The translations under genes were made by a program, and so were the position numbers. Below are positions 8,860-18,866 of a DNA stretch of 64,000 bases, one piece after another; position 1 is the first letter of the stretch, and the number at the start of each line of letters is the position of its first letter. Source of the DNA: Gluconacetobacter johannae (GTDB lineage Bacteria > Pseudomonadota > Alphaproteobacteria > Acetobacterales > Acetobacteraceae). The stretch lies in the NCBI RefSeq assembly GCF_014174305.1, contig NZ_JABEQH010000003.1:124001-188000 (forward strand), read 5' to 3'. Below the pieces are notes generated by a model that did no database searches, was not told the origin of the DNA, and saw nothing but the letters and a program-made list of their open reading frames with translations.

Positions 8860-9360
8860 CTACGCCGCGCGGCGCAGCTTCTCGAAGCGTCTGACCACCC
8901 GTTCGCGCTTCAGGCGCGACAGGCGCCGGGTCCAGAAGAGGCCGTCAAGCTGGTCGATTTCATGCTGCAGGCAGACCGCCAGCATCCCGTCGGCGTCCTC
9001 GACCCGCGCCGCGCCTGTCAGGTCCTGATAGCGCACCCGCACGCGGGCGGGGCGGTCGATGTCCGCCGACACCCCCGGCATGGACACGCTGCCTTCCTCG
9101 AACCGCGCGGTCTCGGGGCTGGCCCATTCGATGTGCGGATTCACGTAGGTCCGCACCTGGCCGTCCGCCGGCAGCGCGATGACCACAAGCCGCAGGCCGA
9201 TGCCGACATGCGGCGCGGTGATGCCGATGCCCGGGGCCGCGCGCATGGTCTCCAGCAGATCGGCCGCCAGCGTTGCCAGAGCGGTGTCGAACGTGGTCAC
9301 GGGGGTGGCGGCGCTGTTCAGCCTGGGGTCGGGATAGGGGACGATGGGCAGGATGGTCAT
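8860..9360 (-). CDS. def: Peptide-deformylase-like protein lacking canonical metal ligands
   Basis: A 166-residue protein with the overall peptide deformylase fold and motif spacing: N-terminal ILPIVPYPDPRLN, motif 1 GIGITAPHVG, motif 2 EEGSVSMPG, motif 3 LQHEIDQLDG. In active deformylases these are GxGxAAxQ, EGCLS and QHExDHLxG. Here the motif-1 Gln is His, the metal-binding Cys of motif 2 is Ser, and the second metal-binding His of motif 3 is Gln; I checked the codons (AGC and CAG) on the minus strand. Ordinary PDF removes the N-formyl group from nascent proteins using a Cys/His/His-bound metal, so this copy may be inactive or altered, and a canonical def is expected elsewhere. The ATG at 9358-9360 matches the family N-terminus. 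Confidence 0.8.
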   Translation of the reverse strand: MTILPIVPYPDPRLNSAATPVTTFDTALATLAADLLETMRAAPGIGITAPHVGIGLRLVVIALPADGQVRTYVNPHIEWASPETARFEEGSVSMPGVSADIDRPARVRVRYQDLTGAARVEDADGMLAVCLQHEIDQLDGLFWTRRLSRLKRERVVRRFEKLRRAA

Positions 9361-9421
9361 CTCGGCGGCCAGGGTAGCACCGCACGGGGGGCGGATCACG
9401 GAGATATTCAGGGGGCGATGC

Positions 9422-9452
9422 TTGACCGGCTATCCTCGCCCGGCGCTATGAT
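9422..9452 (+). promoter_or_regulatory. Candidate sigma-70 promoter for thiC
   Basis: TTGACC (9422-9427) and TATGAT (9447-9452) resemble -35 and -10 boxes. The spacer is 19 bases, slightly long. Transcription would begin about seven bases later, immediately before the TPP aptamer that starts near 9463, which supports the call. Confidence 0.5.
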
Positions 9453-9462
9453 CGCGTCGTTC

Positions 9463-9548
9463 TCCGGGGAGCCGCGCTTGGTGGCTGAGAGAGGGGCGAG
9501 CCCCTGACCCGTCGAACCTGATCCGGGTCATGCCGGCGAAGGGATGGG
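9463..9548 (+). promoter_or_regulatory. TPP (THI-box) riboswitch upstream of thiC
   Basis: The conserved elements of the thiamine pyrophosphate aptamer are present in order: a 5' helix strand, GGGGAGC (9466-9472), the CTGAGA core (9485-9490) followed by a GAGGGGCGAGCCCCTGA variable stem, then GACCC...GAACCTGATCCGGGTCATGCCGGCGAAGGGA ending near 9543-9548. This aptamer binds TPP and represses thiamine biosynthetic genes. Downstream, before the thiC ATG at 9632, lie a self-complementary GCGGGCGCCCGC (9557-9568) and a TCCTC stretch near 9608 that could pair with the GAGGA Shine-Dalgarno at 9621-9625. Control of translation initiation is therefore plausible, though the expression platform is inference. 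Confidence 0.95.
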
Positions 9549-9622
9549 AATTGGACGCGGGCGCCCGCATGGCGTGCCGCGAATATGACATTCGCGCCGG
9601 CGCGGCTCCTCCAAGACCATGA

Positions 9623-11509
<1,887 letters not shown>

Positions 11510-11546
11510 TACCAACTGTCCGAAAGACCGACGCATGAGATGCCCC

Positions 11547-11638
11547 CGCCAAGGGCGTTGCCCTTTGGAAACCCATTCGTTATCAAATGATTGGGGTGCA
11601 GGGCCTCAGGCCCTGTCGGGTCCAGGGCAGAGCCCTGG
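11547..11638 (+). repeat. Dispersed hairpin-rich intergenic repeat, copy A
   Basis: This 92-base element contains three stem-loops in tandem: CCAAGGGC/GCCCTTTGG (11549-11568, one bulge), CAGGGCCT/AGGCCCTG (11599-11615) and CCAGGGC-AGA-GCCCTGG (11622-11638). Its order and connecting sequence (TTTGGAAACC, a TTAT-rich link, GATTGGGGT, CAGGGCCT) match copy B at 55340-55466, and partly copies at 54081 and 7935. It lies between the convergent thiC and class V aminotransferase genes, where it could terminate both. Confidence 0.65.
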
Positions 11639-11677
11639 TTAGACGTCAATCCCAAAGCGGGTTGGTATGATCGGGGA

Positions 11678-13126
11678 TCAGGCGGCCCGGAAACGGGCGG
11701 TGGCGCAATCGCCGACATAGGCGTCGGCCATCGGGTAGGGGGTGCGCGCCAGCTCGTCGACAGCGGCGATGATCCGCCCGGCTTTCGCGTCGTCCATCAG
11801 CGCGCTGAAGTTCAGGCGGGTCCAGCCGGGCTTGTCCATTTCCTCGCCCCCCAGGATGGCGGCGCGGAGCGCGTGCGAGCGGGCGGCGTCGATCCCCAGC
11901 AGCCGATGGGCGTACGGCCCGGCGCAGGCGCATCCGCCACGGGCCTGGATGCCGTAGCCGTCGGACAGCATGCGCGTGAACAATTGCTGATGGATCGTGC
12001 CGCCGCGCAGCGGGTCGCGCACGCGAAACGAGAAGATCGGCAGGCAGGCCGCCGCCCCCCTGTTACCCAGGATCTGGATATTCGGGTTGCGGTCCCACAC
12101 CGCCAGGGCCGCGCGGCGGAATGCGGCGTGGCGCGCGTCCATCCTTTCCTGCCCGATGGCCTCCTTGACCAGGAAGGCCAGCCCCGCGCGGATGTCGCCC
12201 ACGACGTTGGGGGTGCCGGCTTCCTCGCGGCAGGCCAGGTTTTCGGAATAATCATGCCCCCAGGGGGATACGAACCGCACCGTCCCGCCGCCGGTGAACA
12301 CCGGCCTGTCGCGCGACACCGCCGCGTCGCGGACGATCATGACGCCGGACGCGCCGGGGCCGCCGATGAATTTGTGGGGCGAGACGACGACGGCATCCTT
12401 CTCGAACGGGGTGCCGGCCTTCATGTCGATGGGCAGGTACGGGCCGCCGCCCGCATAATCCCAGACCGTGCGGGCGTCGTGCCGTTTCAGCAGGGCCGTC
12501 ACGGCATCGGGGTCGGTGACGATTCCCGTCACGTTCGACGCCGCCGAGAACGCCCCGACCTTCAGCCGCCCCGGCCCTGCCGCTGCCAGTGCCGACGCCA
12601 GCGCGCCCAAGTCGGGGCCGCCCTGTTCGGCCTCGGCGATCTCGACGATTTCGGCGCCGCTCTCGCGCCAGGGCAGGATGTTGGAGTGATGTTCATACGG
12701 CCCGATGAAGACCACCGGGGCCTGCCCGGCCCGCACCGCGTCCTCGACCCCCAGCAGATGCACCAGCCGGTTCAGCCCCGCCGTCGCCCCGGACCCGGTG
12801 AAGATGGTTGAAAATGCCCCCGTCGCGCCGCACAGGCGGGCGATCTCGCTTCGCGCCGCCTGCCGCAGGCGGGTCATGTACCGTCCGCAGTACGAGGCCT
12901 CGGTATGGCTGTTGGCGTAATAGGGCAGGACCTGCGTCGCCACGAAATCCTCGACCTGGTGCAGGGCGCGGCCCGAGGCCACGTAGTCGGCATAGATCAG
13001 CGCCCGGGTGCCGAAGGGGCCGGGAATGGGCGCGCCTTCGCCGATCACGCCGTCGCGCAGGGCCGCCAGGTCGCCCGCCCGCAGCGTAGCGGCGAAGTCC
13101 GAAAGCGGGGTGTGGTCGTCCTGCAT
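11678..13126 (-). CDS. Class V aminotransferase / cysteine-desulfurase-like PLP enzyme
   Basis: A 482-residue fold-type I PLP enzyme of aminotransferase class V (SufS/CsdA/kynureninase relatives). Visible features are FTGSGATAGLNRL (cofactor-phosphate loop), EHHSNILPWRE (the cofactor-stacking His region), ASNVTGIVTD, WDYAGGGPYLPIDM, the PLP lysine in VVSPHKFIGGPGASG, and RGGCACAGPYAH, where SufS-type enzymes carry the persulfide cysteine. It is longer than SufS (about 400) because of N-terminal and internal extensions. I chose ATG at 13124-13126, preceded by GAGGACAGAG; a longer frame would reach 13216 but would cross the regulatory gap. The divergent Lrp/AsnC gene 110 bases away probably controls it. 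Cysteine desulfurase activity is possible but not proven. Confidence 0.8.
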   Translation of the reverse strand: MQDDHTPLSDFAATLRAGDLAALRDGVIGEGAPIPGPFGTRALIYADYVASGRALHQVEDFVATQVLPYYANSHTEASYCGRYMTRLRQAARSEIARLCGATGAFSTIFTGSGATAGLNRLVHLLGVEDAVRAGQAPVVFIGPYEHHSNILPWRESGAEIVEIAEAEQGGPDLGALASALAAAGPGRLKVGAFSAASNVTGIVTDPDAVTALLKRHDARTVWDYAGGGPYLPIDMKAGTPFEKDAVVVSPHKFIGGPGASGVMIVRDAAVSRDRPVFTGGGTVRFVSPWGHDYSENLACREEAGTPNVVGDIRAGLAFLVKEAIGQERMDARHAAFRRAALAVWDRNPNIQILGNRGAAACLPIFSFRVRDPLRGGTIHQQLFTRMLSDGYGIQARGGCACAGPYAHRLLGIDAARSHALRAAILGGEEMDKPGWTRLNFSALMDDAKAGRIIAAVDELARTPYPMADAYVGDCATARFRAA

Positions 13127-13213
13127 CGCTCTGTCCTCGGCTGGGCTGTCGGTCGGATGACGATAGACCCGCTCGCGTGGACAAACTTCACCATTCCATG
13201 CTTCCGGATGCGG

Positions 13214-13229
13214 CATATGTGGTCATATG
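13214..13229. promoter_or_regulatory. Palindromic CATATG repeat upstream of the Lrp/AsnC gene
   Basis: CATATG-TGGT-CATATG is a perfect inverted repeat eight bases before the regulator start, inside the 110-base divergent gap shared with the class V aminotransferase. Lrp-family proteins commonly bind short AT-containing inverted repeats near their own start, so this is a candidate operator. It is inference only. Confidence 0.35.
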
Positions 13230-13236
13230 ATCGGTC

Positions 13237-13698
13237 ATGAGAGAAAAGCTGGATCATTTCGATCGCGCCCTGTTGCGTGCGCTGCAGAAGGATGCCGCGC
13301 TGTCGCAGCGCGAACTGGCCGACATCGTGGGGCTGTCGCAGAACGCCTGCTGGCGGCGGCTGCATGCCCTGCGCGAACGCGGGCTGGTGCGGGGGCAGAC
13401 CGTGCGGCTGGATGCGGGGGCGCTGGGCCTGAAGCTGACGGTGTTCGTCATGGTCCGCACCCGGCACCATTCCCAGGAGTGGCTGCAAACCTTCCGGGGC
13501 GCGGTGACCGCCATTCCCAACGTGATCGATTTCTACCGCATCGCCGGCGACTACGATTACATGCTGAAAATCGTGGCGGCGGACATGAACGCCTTCGACG
13601 AGATCTACCGGCGCCTGATCGCGCAGGTCGAACTGGATACGGTCACGTCGTACATGGCGATGGAGGCGATTTCGGACAATCGCGACCTGCCGATCTGA
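13237..13698 (+). CDS. Lrp/AsnC-family transcriptional regulator
   Basis: A 153-residue DNA-binding regulator with a winged helix-turn-helix in the first 60 residues (LDHFDRALLRALQKDAALSQRELA region, then VGLSQNACWRRLHALRERGLV) and a C-terminal RAM/ligand-binding domain (VIDFYRIAGDYDYMLKIVA, GDYDYML being the family signature). Such proteins sense amino acids and usually regulate adjacent transport or catabolic genes. The divergent class V aminotransferase across a 110-base gap is the obvious target. The effector is unknown. Confidence 0.93.
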   Translation: MREKLDHFDRALLRALQKDAALSQRELADIVGLSQNACWRRLHALRERGLVRGQTVRLDAGALGLKLTVFVMVRTRHHSQEWLQTFRGAVTAIPNVIDFYRIAGDYDYMLKIVAADMNAFDEIYRRLIAQVELDTVTSYMAMEAISDNRDLPI

Positions 13699-13720
13699 AA
13701 GGGTGTCCGGAACGGGATCC

Positions 13721-14392
13721 CTACGACCGGGCCTGCCTGATGAAATCCAGCACCATGTGCAGGTCCTCCATGATCGCCAAGGCCTTCCGCCGGATATCGT
13801 CGTTGGGCTCCAGCAGGTCCGGCACGACGATGACGGGGATGCGGGCGGCGTGGGCGGCACGCGCGCCGCTGTGCGAATCCTCCAGCGCCAGGCACTGCGC
13901 GGCGGGAACGCCGATCTGGCGGGCCGCGGTCAGGTAGGGTTCGGGGTCGGGCTTGCCCCGCGTGACGTCGTCGCGCGTCACGATGACGTCGAACCGCCAG
14001 TGCAGGTTCGTCAGGGCCAGGTGATGATCGGCGCGAACGCGGCTGGAGGACGTTGCGACCGCGCGGGGAATCCCCTCGGCGTCCAGATAGTCCAGCAGCG
14101 GCGCGACCCCTTCCTTCATCACCAGCCTGCCGGCATCGACCAGATCGCGCAGATGGACCTCCTGCGCCGCGAAGAAGGCCTGCAAGGGGAAGGACTCGCC
14201 ATAGGTTTCCAGCACCAGGGCGCGGCACCCATCCGCCGCCACGCCGACCATGCGCCGGCAGAACGAGGCGGGCATGTCGTATCCCACGGCCGCGCCGGCA
14301 TGGATCAGCGCATCCATGGCCAGGCTTTCACTGTCCAGCAGCAGGCCGTCCATGTCGAAGATCACGCCGTCGATCGGCTGGAGTGTCATCAT
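13721..14392 (-). CDS. HAD-superfamily hydrolase (beta-phosphoglucomutase-like)
   Basis: A 223-residue haloacid-dehalogenase superfamily phosphatase, subfamily IA. The four HAD motifs are visible: IFDMDGLLLDSE (nucleophile and acid Asp) at residues 11-22, ATSSSR near 115, the lysine of RGKPDPEPYL near 145, and ALEDSHSGARAA near 170. The helical cap lies between motifs 1 and 2. This arrangement is shared by beta-phosphoglucomutase, phosphoglycolate phosphatase and sugar-phosphate phosphatases; the neighbouring genes do not settle the substrate. Two ATGs (14392 and 14389) are in tandem and AAGG lies just before them. Confidence 0.88.
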   Translation of the reverse strand: MMTLQPIDGVIFDMDGLLLDSESLAMDALIHAGAAVGYDMPASFCRRMVGVAADGCRALVLETYGESFPLQAFFAAQEVHLRDLVDAGRLVMKEGVAPLLDYLDAEGIPRAVATSSSRVRADHHLALTNLHWRFDVIVTRDDVTRGKPDPEPYLTAARQIGVPAAQCLALEDSHSGARAAHAARIPVIVVPDLLEPNDDIRRKALAIMEDLHMVLDFIRQARS

Positions 14393-14468
14393 CCTTAACG
14401 CTTTCCGGGCATCCTGTCCGCGTGGGGGCAGAGGCCGATGGTCTGGGGGATGAGTGGTCCGGCAGGGA

Positions 14469-14496
14469 GGGCAGGGCGGCGGATCGCCTCCTGCCC
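14469..14496 (-). terminator. Hairpin downstream of the CsbD gene
   Basis: GGGCAGG (14469-14475) pairs with CCTGCCC (14490-14496), with a smaller GGCG/CGCC stem possible within the loop. It lies 27 bases beyond the end of the minus-strand CsbD gene and before the HAD gene. No clear T-run follows, so its terminator role is tentative. Confidence 0.35.
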
Positions 14497-14522
14497 CCCG
14501 ACGGCGACCGGGGCTTGCGCGC

Positions 14523-14702
14523 TCAGAGCTTGTTCAGCGTGCCCTTCACTCCGCCCTTGGTCTTCTCGGCCTGGCCCTTCAGCTTCTGGGCCGCGCCCCT
14601 GGCTTCCAGTTCCGGATTGTGCGTTGCCTTGCCGATGCGGTGCTTGACCGCGCCGAGCATCGTGTCGGCATGTCCCTTGGCCTTGTCTTTCAGTTCGCCC
14701 AT
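14523..14702 (-). CDS. CsbD-family general stress protein
   Basis: A 59-residue hydrophilic protein of the CsbD family: MGELKDKAKGHADTMLGAV followed by a lysine/glycine-rich helix with KLKGQAEKTKGG, the repeated A-x-G-K-x-K pattern typical of these small stress-induced proteins. Their molecular function is unknown; they accumulate in general stress regulons. ATG at 14700-14702 gives the family-length product; an upstream reading to 14810 would add an arginine-rich stretch with no family resemblance. It stands between the HAD and CdaR-type genes on the same strand. Confidence 0.85.
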   Translation of the reverse strand: MGELKDKAKGHADTMLGAVKHRIGKATHNPELEARGAAQKLKGQAEKTKGGVKGTLNKL

Positions 14703-14790
14703 CTCGGTCACTCCATGATGGCGCCTCCCTGGCCGGAGGCCGGCAGGAGCGAAACGCCCGGCGGGGATGGAGGTTGCAGTCCCGGTTCCG

Positions 14791-15999
14791 TCATCCGCCC
14801 GGCGGCGCAAGCTGAAGCGCCAGGTACAGCGCCACGATGTCCTCGGTCCGCGTCAGATCGACGCCGCAGATCCGTTCGATCCGTTTCAGGCGGTAATCCA
14901 GGCTGTTGCGATGCAGGTCCAGCGCGCGGGCCGTGGCGGCCTGCTGCATGCCATGGGCCAGCCATGTCGTCAGCGTGTGCAGCAGCGGCGCATGCCGCGC
15001 ATCCTCGGTCAGGGGGCGCAGGGGGGCGCGCAGTTCCTCGGCCCGCCAGTCCTGGTGGGCACCGTCCAGCAGCACGGGCAGGCGCATGTCCTGGTAGAAC
15101 AGCACCGGCCGGTCCGGATACAGCCGGCGGCCGACCGCCAGCGTCGCGCGCGCCATCCGGCACGATCGCGCCAGCCCGTCCGGCCCGTCGAAATAGCGGC
15201 CCAGCGCCAGGCAGAGCGACAGGCCGGTGGCCTCGGTCGCGCGGGCCAGCAGGCGGGCGGCGCGCGCGCGGTGCCAGTCCAGGTTCCAGACCCCCTTCGC
15301 GTTCAGCGCGGGCGTCAGGACGACGATCTCGGTCAGCGACGGCGACGCGACCAGGTTGCCGGAGCCGGGTGCGCTCAACAGCGTGGTCAGCCGCTGCAAT
15401 TCGCCCAGCAGGGTGTTGGCGTCCAGCGTGTCGGCGCGGACCTCCAGAATCGTGGCGACGCGCGGCCGATGCAGATCGACGCCCAGCCGCGCGGCCGCGT
15501 CCCTCAGCGCCGGCACCGGGGCCTCGCCCCGCACCAGGCTCAGGACCAGTTCCTCGCGCAGGCGGGCGTCGTGCGAGAGCATGCGCGTCTGCCGTGCCTG
15601 TTCCAGCATCGTCTCGGCGGCCATGCGTACCAGTTCGGCATAGGGTCGCATGCTGGCCGGGGTGCCGGTCAGCCCGACGCAGCCCACCACCGCGCCGTCG
15701 ACGCGTAGCGGCAGATTGACGCCCGGCCGCGCCGCCGCGCCGAACTGGCGGGCCGTGCGGGCGCCGATCTCGACCGGGGCCTGCCGGGCGATGACCAGCA
15801 GCGCGGCGTCATGCCTCTGGCCCAGCCGCGCCGGGTCGCCGCTGGCGACGATCACCCCCCGTGCATCCATGACGTTGATGTTGCAGTCGATGATGGCCAT
15901 CGACCGGTCCACGATGGCCTGCGCCAGCGCGGGGTCGATCGACCAGGGCGGCGGGCCGCCCTGCGGCCGGGGGGACTCCGGGACGGACATCATCGGCAT
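14791..15999 (-). CDS. cdaR: CdaR-type sugar diacid / carbohydrate-diacid regulator
   Basis: A 402-residue transcription factor of the CdaR (SdaR) family. The N-terminal sugar-diacid-recognition domain spans roughly residues 20-160 (LAQAIVDRSMAIIDCNINVMD, then ARQFGAAARPGVNLPL), a central GGDEF-like domain follows, and the C-terminal PucR-type helix-turn-helix is recognisable as WLAHGMQQAATARALDLHRNSL followed by DYRLKRIERICGVDLTR. In enterobacteria CdaR activates glucarate, galactarate and glycerate utilisation, including glycerate kinase. Here it diverges from a glycerate kinase gene 136 bases away, an arrangement that strongly suggests conserved regulation. Two in-frame ATGs (15999, 15990) are possible starts. 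Confidence 0.88.
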   Translation of the reverse strand: MPMMSVPESPRPQGGPPPWSIDPALAQAIVDRSMAIIDCNINVMDARGVIVASGDPARLGQRHDAALLVIARQAPVEIGARTARQFGAAARPGVNLPLRVDGAVVGCVGLTGTPASMRPYAELVRMAAETMLEQARQTRMLSHDARLREELVLSLVRGEAPVPALRDAAARLGVDLHRPRVATILEVRADTLDANTLLGELQRLTTLLSAPGSGNLVASPSLTEIVVLTPALNAKGVWNLDWHRARAARLLARATEATGLSLCLALGRYFDGPDGLARSCRMARATLAVGRRLYPDRPVLFYQDMRLPVLLDGAHQDWRAEELRAPLRPLTEDARHAPLLHTLTTWLAHGMQQAATARALDLHRNSLDYRLKRIERICGVDLTRTEDIVALYLALQLAPPGG

Positions 16000-16135
16000 G
16001 ATCGGGATATTGGTCGATTGCCTGAAAATTTATGGAAATGATCCGCTATCCTTAGGGCATTTGCATCAAGCCCGCCAAGGCGTTTCTGCCTTACCGTCAT
16101 GGGCGCCCCAAGAGCCACCGACCCAGGAGCCGGCG

Positions 16136-17275
16136 ATGAAGATCGTGATTGTCTGTGATTCCTTCAAGGAAAGCCTGTCGGCGCTGGAGGTGGCTGATGC
16201 GATCGAGGCCGGTTTTCGCGAGATCTATCCGGAGGCGACCTATGTGAAGCTACCGGCCGCCGACGGCGGCGAGGGCACGGCCGAAGCCCTGGTGGTGGCG
16301 ACCGGTGGCCGGATGCTGCGGCGGAGGGTGACAGGGCCGCTGGGCGAACCGGTCGAGGCCCATTTCGGCATCCTGGGCGACGGACGGACCGCCGTGGTGG
16401 AAATGGCCGCCGCCGCCGGCCTGATGCTGGTGCCGCGCGGGCTGCGCGACCCGTTGGCGGCCACGACGTACGGCGTCGGGGAACTGATCCTGCAAGCCCT
16501 GGACCACGGCTGCCGTCACATCATCCTGGCCCTGGGCGGCAGCGCCACCAATGACGGCGGGGCCGGCATGGCGCAGGCGCTGGGCGCGTCGCTGCGCGAC
16601 CGGTCGGGGGCCGAACTGCCGTTGGGCGGCGGCGCTTTGGGCCGCCTGGCGACGATCGACATGGCGGGACTGGACCCCCGGCTGGCCGACTGCCGGGTCG
16701 AGGTGGCGTGCGACGTCGACAATCCGCTGACCGGCCCGCATGGGGCGTCGGAAATCTTCGGGCCGCAGAAAGGGGCGACGCCCGAGATGGTGCGGCTGCT
16801 GGACGACGCTCTGGCGCAGTACGGGTGCGTGCTGGAGCGCACGCTGGGCCGGGCGGTGGGGGCCATTCCCGGCGCAGGCGCGGCCGGTGGCATGGGGGCG
16901 GGGGCGATCGCCTTCCTGGACGCCGCCCTGCGCCCCGGCGTGGACATCGTGATGGAGGCGCTGGGCCTGGATGCGATCGTCGCGGATGCCGACCTGGTCA
17001 TCACCGGCGAAGGGCGGATCGACGGGCAGACGGTGCATGGCAAGGCCCCCGTCGGGGTCGGCCGCGTCGCCCGCCGCCATGGCCGGCCGGTCATCGGCAT
17101 CGCCGGGTCGCTGGGCGCCGACGCGCAGGCAGTGCATGCCCACGGCATCGACGCGATTTTCAGCGTGGTGAACCGGCCCTGCACCCTGGACGAGGCCCTG
17201 GCCGAAGCCGCCGTGAACGTCCGCGCCACCGCGCGGAACGTGGCGGCCGCCACCGCCCTGCTGCGTCCGCGCTGA
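16136..17275 (+). CDS. glxK: Glycerate kinase (type I, glycerate 2-kinase family)
   Basis: A 379-residue cytosolic glycerate kinase of the GarK/GlxK family, phosphorylating D-glycerate with ATP. Signatures include the N-terminal VCDSFKESLSALEVADAI, LPAADGGEGTAEAL, the glycine-rich ALGGSATNDGGAGMAQALG, DVDNPLTGPHGAS, GAGAAGGMGAGA and ITGEGRIDGQT. ATG at 16136 has AGGAG ten bases upstream; a longer open frame upstream runs antisense to the regulator. Divergent CdaR-type regulation fits a role in glycerate or sugar diacid catabolism. The adjacent convergent MFS gene could supply the substrate, but that is inference. Confidence 0.95.
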   Translation: MKIVIVCDSFKESLSALEVADAIEAGFREIYPEATYVKLPAADGGEGTAEALVVATGGRMLRRRVTGPLGEPVEAHFGILGDGRTAVVEMAAAAGLMLVPRGLRDPLAATTYGVGELILQALDHGCRHIILALGGSATNDGGAGMAQALGASLRDRSGAELPLGGGALGRLATIDMAGLDPRLADCRVEVACDVDNPLTGPHGASEIFGPQKGATPEMVRLLDDALAQYGCVLERTLGRAVGAIPGAGAAGGMGAGAIAFLDAALRPGVDIVMEALGLDAIVADADLVITGEGRIDGQTVHGKAPVGVGRVARRHGRPVIGIAGSLGADAQAVHAHGIDAIFSVVNRPCTLDEALAEAAVNVRATARNVAAATALLRPR

Positions 17276-17287
17276 AGATATTGCCAA

Positions 17288-18565
17288 TCAGCCCGGATCG
17301 CCTGGGGGGACGAAGGCTGGCAGCAGGGTGGGGTGTGTCCGCGCGTTCAGCAGGGTCAGCGTGACGATGCCGCAGGCGGCGGCCCCGACCACCAGCATCA
17401 TCGCCGGCGCGAGGTTGCCGCCCGTGTGCGATGCGATGCCGTTTTCGATCAGGCCGGTGCTGGCGGCCAGCAGGTTGCCAAGCTGGTACGCCACGCCGGG
17501 AAACGTCGCGCGGACATCCGGTGGGGACAGTTCGTTCAGATAGGCCGGGACCACGCCCCACGCGCCCTGGATGCAGAACTGGATCAGCACCGCGCCAAGG
17601 CCGATCTCAGTCGCCGAGCCGGACAGCGCCCAGAGCGGCAGCAGCGGCAGCGCCAGGCCGGCGGCCAGCGCCATGGCGCGCGGCCGGCCGATCCGTTCGG
17701 ACAGGATGCCGAAGCACAGGCCCCCCGCGATGGCCGCCAGGTTGTACAGCACCACGATGAGGGTGATGGTCGGATGGGCGATGTTCTTCTGCAGGGCCAG
17801 GAAGATCTTGGGATACAGGTCCTGCGACCCGTGGCTGAGGAAATTGAACGCCGTCATCAGGCCGACGGCATAGAGGACCAGCGGCCCGTGACGCCGCAGC
17901 AGTGGCAGGACGGCCCCGCCGCCCGCATCGCCTGCCGTTTCGCCGAGCGTGTGCCTCGCGTGCCGTCGCGCCAGCCAGACCGGGCTTTCCTTCACGAAGA
18001 GGGCGATATAGACGACCGAGACCACCGACGTCGCGCCCAGCACGAACAGCCCGCGCCAGCCCAGTGCGGGCAGCAGCAGGAACAGCAGCGACGCCAGCAG
18101 ATATCCCGCGGGATATCCGGCCTGCAGCAGCCCCGACGCCATGCCGCGCCAGCCGGCGGGCACGGTTTCCATGGTCAGCGATGTCCCCACCCCCCATTCG
18201 CCGCCCAGCGCCACCCCGAACAGCAGCCGCAGGGCCAGGAACAGACCCAGCGTGGGGGCGGCGGCCGACAGCAGTTCGATGCAGGAATAGGTCAGGATGG
18301 TCGCCATCAGCACGGGGCGGCGTCCGTAGCGGTCCGCCGCCCGTCCGAACAGGTACGCGCCCACCGGGCGGCTGACCAGGGTCAGCGTCGGGGCCAGCAG
18401 GATGGTCTCCAGCGTGGTTGCGAAGCTGCGGGCGACATTGTCCAGCGTGAAGAGGACGATGAAGAAATCGCACGCATCCAGCATCCAGCCGAGGAAACAG
18501 GCGGCGATGACGTGACGCGCGTCGGCGGCGGTGCGCGTCTGGGGGGGAAGGGACAGGACATTCAT
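17288..18565 (-). CDS. MFS transporter, probable carboxylate/H+ symporter
   Basis: A 425-residue, twelve-helix major facilitator transporter. The first helix contains FLGWMLDACDFFIVLF, the Asp-rich signature of the sialate/lactate (SHS) and metabolite:H+ symporter branches. Loop 2-3 has GRAADRYGRRPVL, helix 4 carries RLLFGVALGGEWGVG, and loop 8-9 has GILSERIGRPRA. These families move monocarboxylates, sialate or other organic acids with protons. It converges with the glycerate kinase gene, leaving only 12 bases between stops, so glycerate or a related acid is an attractive but unproven substrate. Confidence 0.85.
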   Translation of the reverse strand: MNVLSLPPQTRTAADARHVIAACFLGWMLDACDFFIVLFTLDNVARSFATTLETILLAPTLTLVSRPVGAYLFGRAADRYGRRPVLMATILTYSCIELLSAAAPTLGLFLALRLLFGVALGGEWGVGTSLTMETVPAGWRGMASGLLQAGYPAGYLLASLLFLLLPALGWRGLFVLGATSVVSVVYIALFVKESPVWLARRHARHTLGETAGDAGGGAVLPLLRRHGPLVLYAVGLMTAFNFLSHGSQDLYPKIFLALQKNIAHPTITLIVVLYNLAAIAGGLCFGILSERIGRPRAMALAAGLALPLLPLWALSGSATEIGLGAVLIQFCIQGAWGVVPAYLNELSPPDVRATFPGVAYQLGNLLAASTGLIENGIASHTGGNLAPAMMLVVGAAACGIVTLTLLNARTHPTLLPAFVPPGDPG

Positions 18566-18866
18566 CGGCGCGGATGGTTCCTCGGGGTTTCGCGATGTCC
18601 TTTCGTTTCTAGCCGGAACCCGCAGGCCGGATAGCTCGGTGGCGGATCACGAGATGGGCAGATGGCTGACAATCGGGTGAGCCCGGTGGCCTCGCGGCTG
18701 TCGCCGGCCGGTCGTGATTTCGGATTATTGATGAAAATGTCGTTAGTTTTCTCTTAATATCACTTTCCTGTGAAGGGTGTGCCATCGGGCATTCCGGCTC
18801 GTTAGGCACACAGATCGGCGGCGGTCGCGCGCCGTCGTCCTCCCCCGCACCAGGAAGGCCAGAAAG
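18566..18866. promoter_or_regulatory. 301-base divergent region upstream of the glycogen operon
   Basis: This gap separates the minus-strand MFS gene from glgA. It is GC-rich except for an AT-rich block at 18715-18775 containing several TTA/AAT runs (for example CTCTTAATAT at 18751-18760), which is the likely promoter zone for glgA. TTGATG at 18728 and TAATAT at 18755 are 21 bases apart, too far for a confident sigma-70 call. A reading frame open from 18777 has no glycogen synthase character before 18867. No repeat or RNA gene was seen. Confidence 0.4.

Noticed and set aside
13699-13720. GTCCGGAACGGGATCC region between the Lrp and HAD genes as a terminator
   Set aside because: The pairing is short and imperfect with no T-run.
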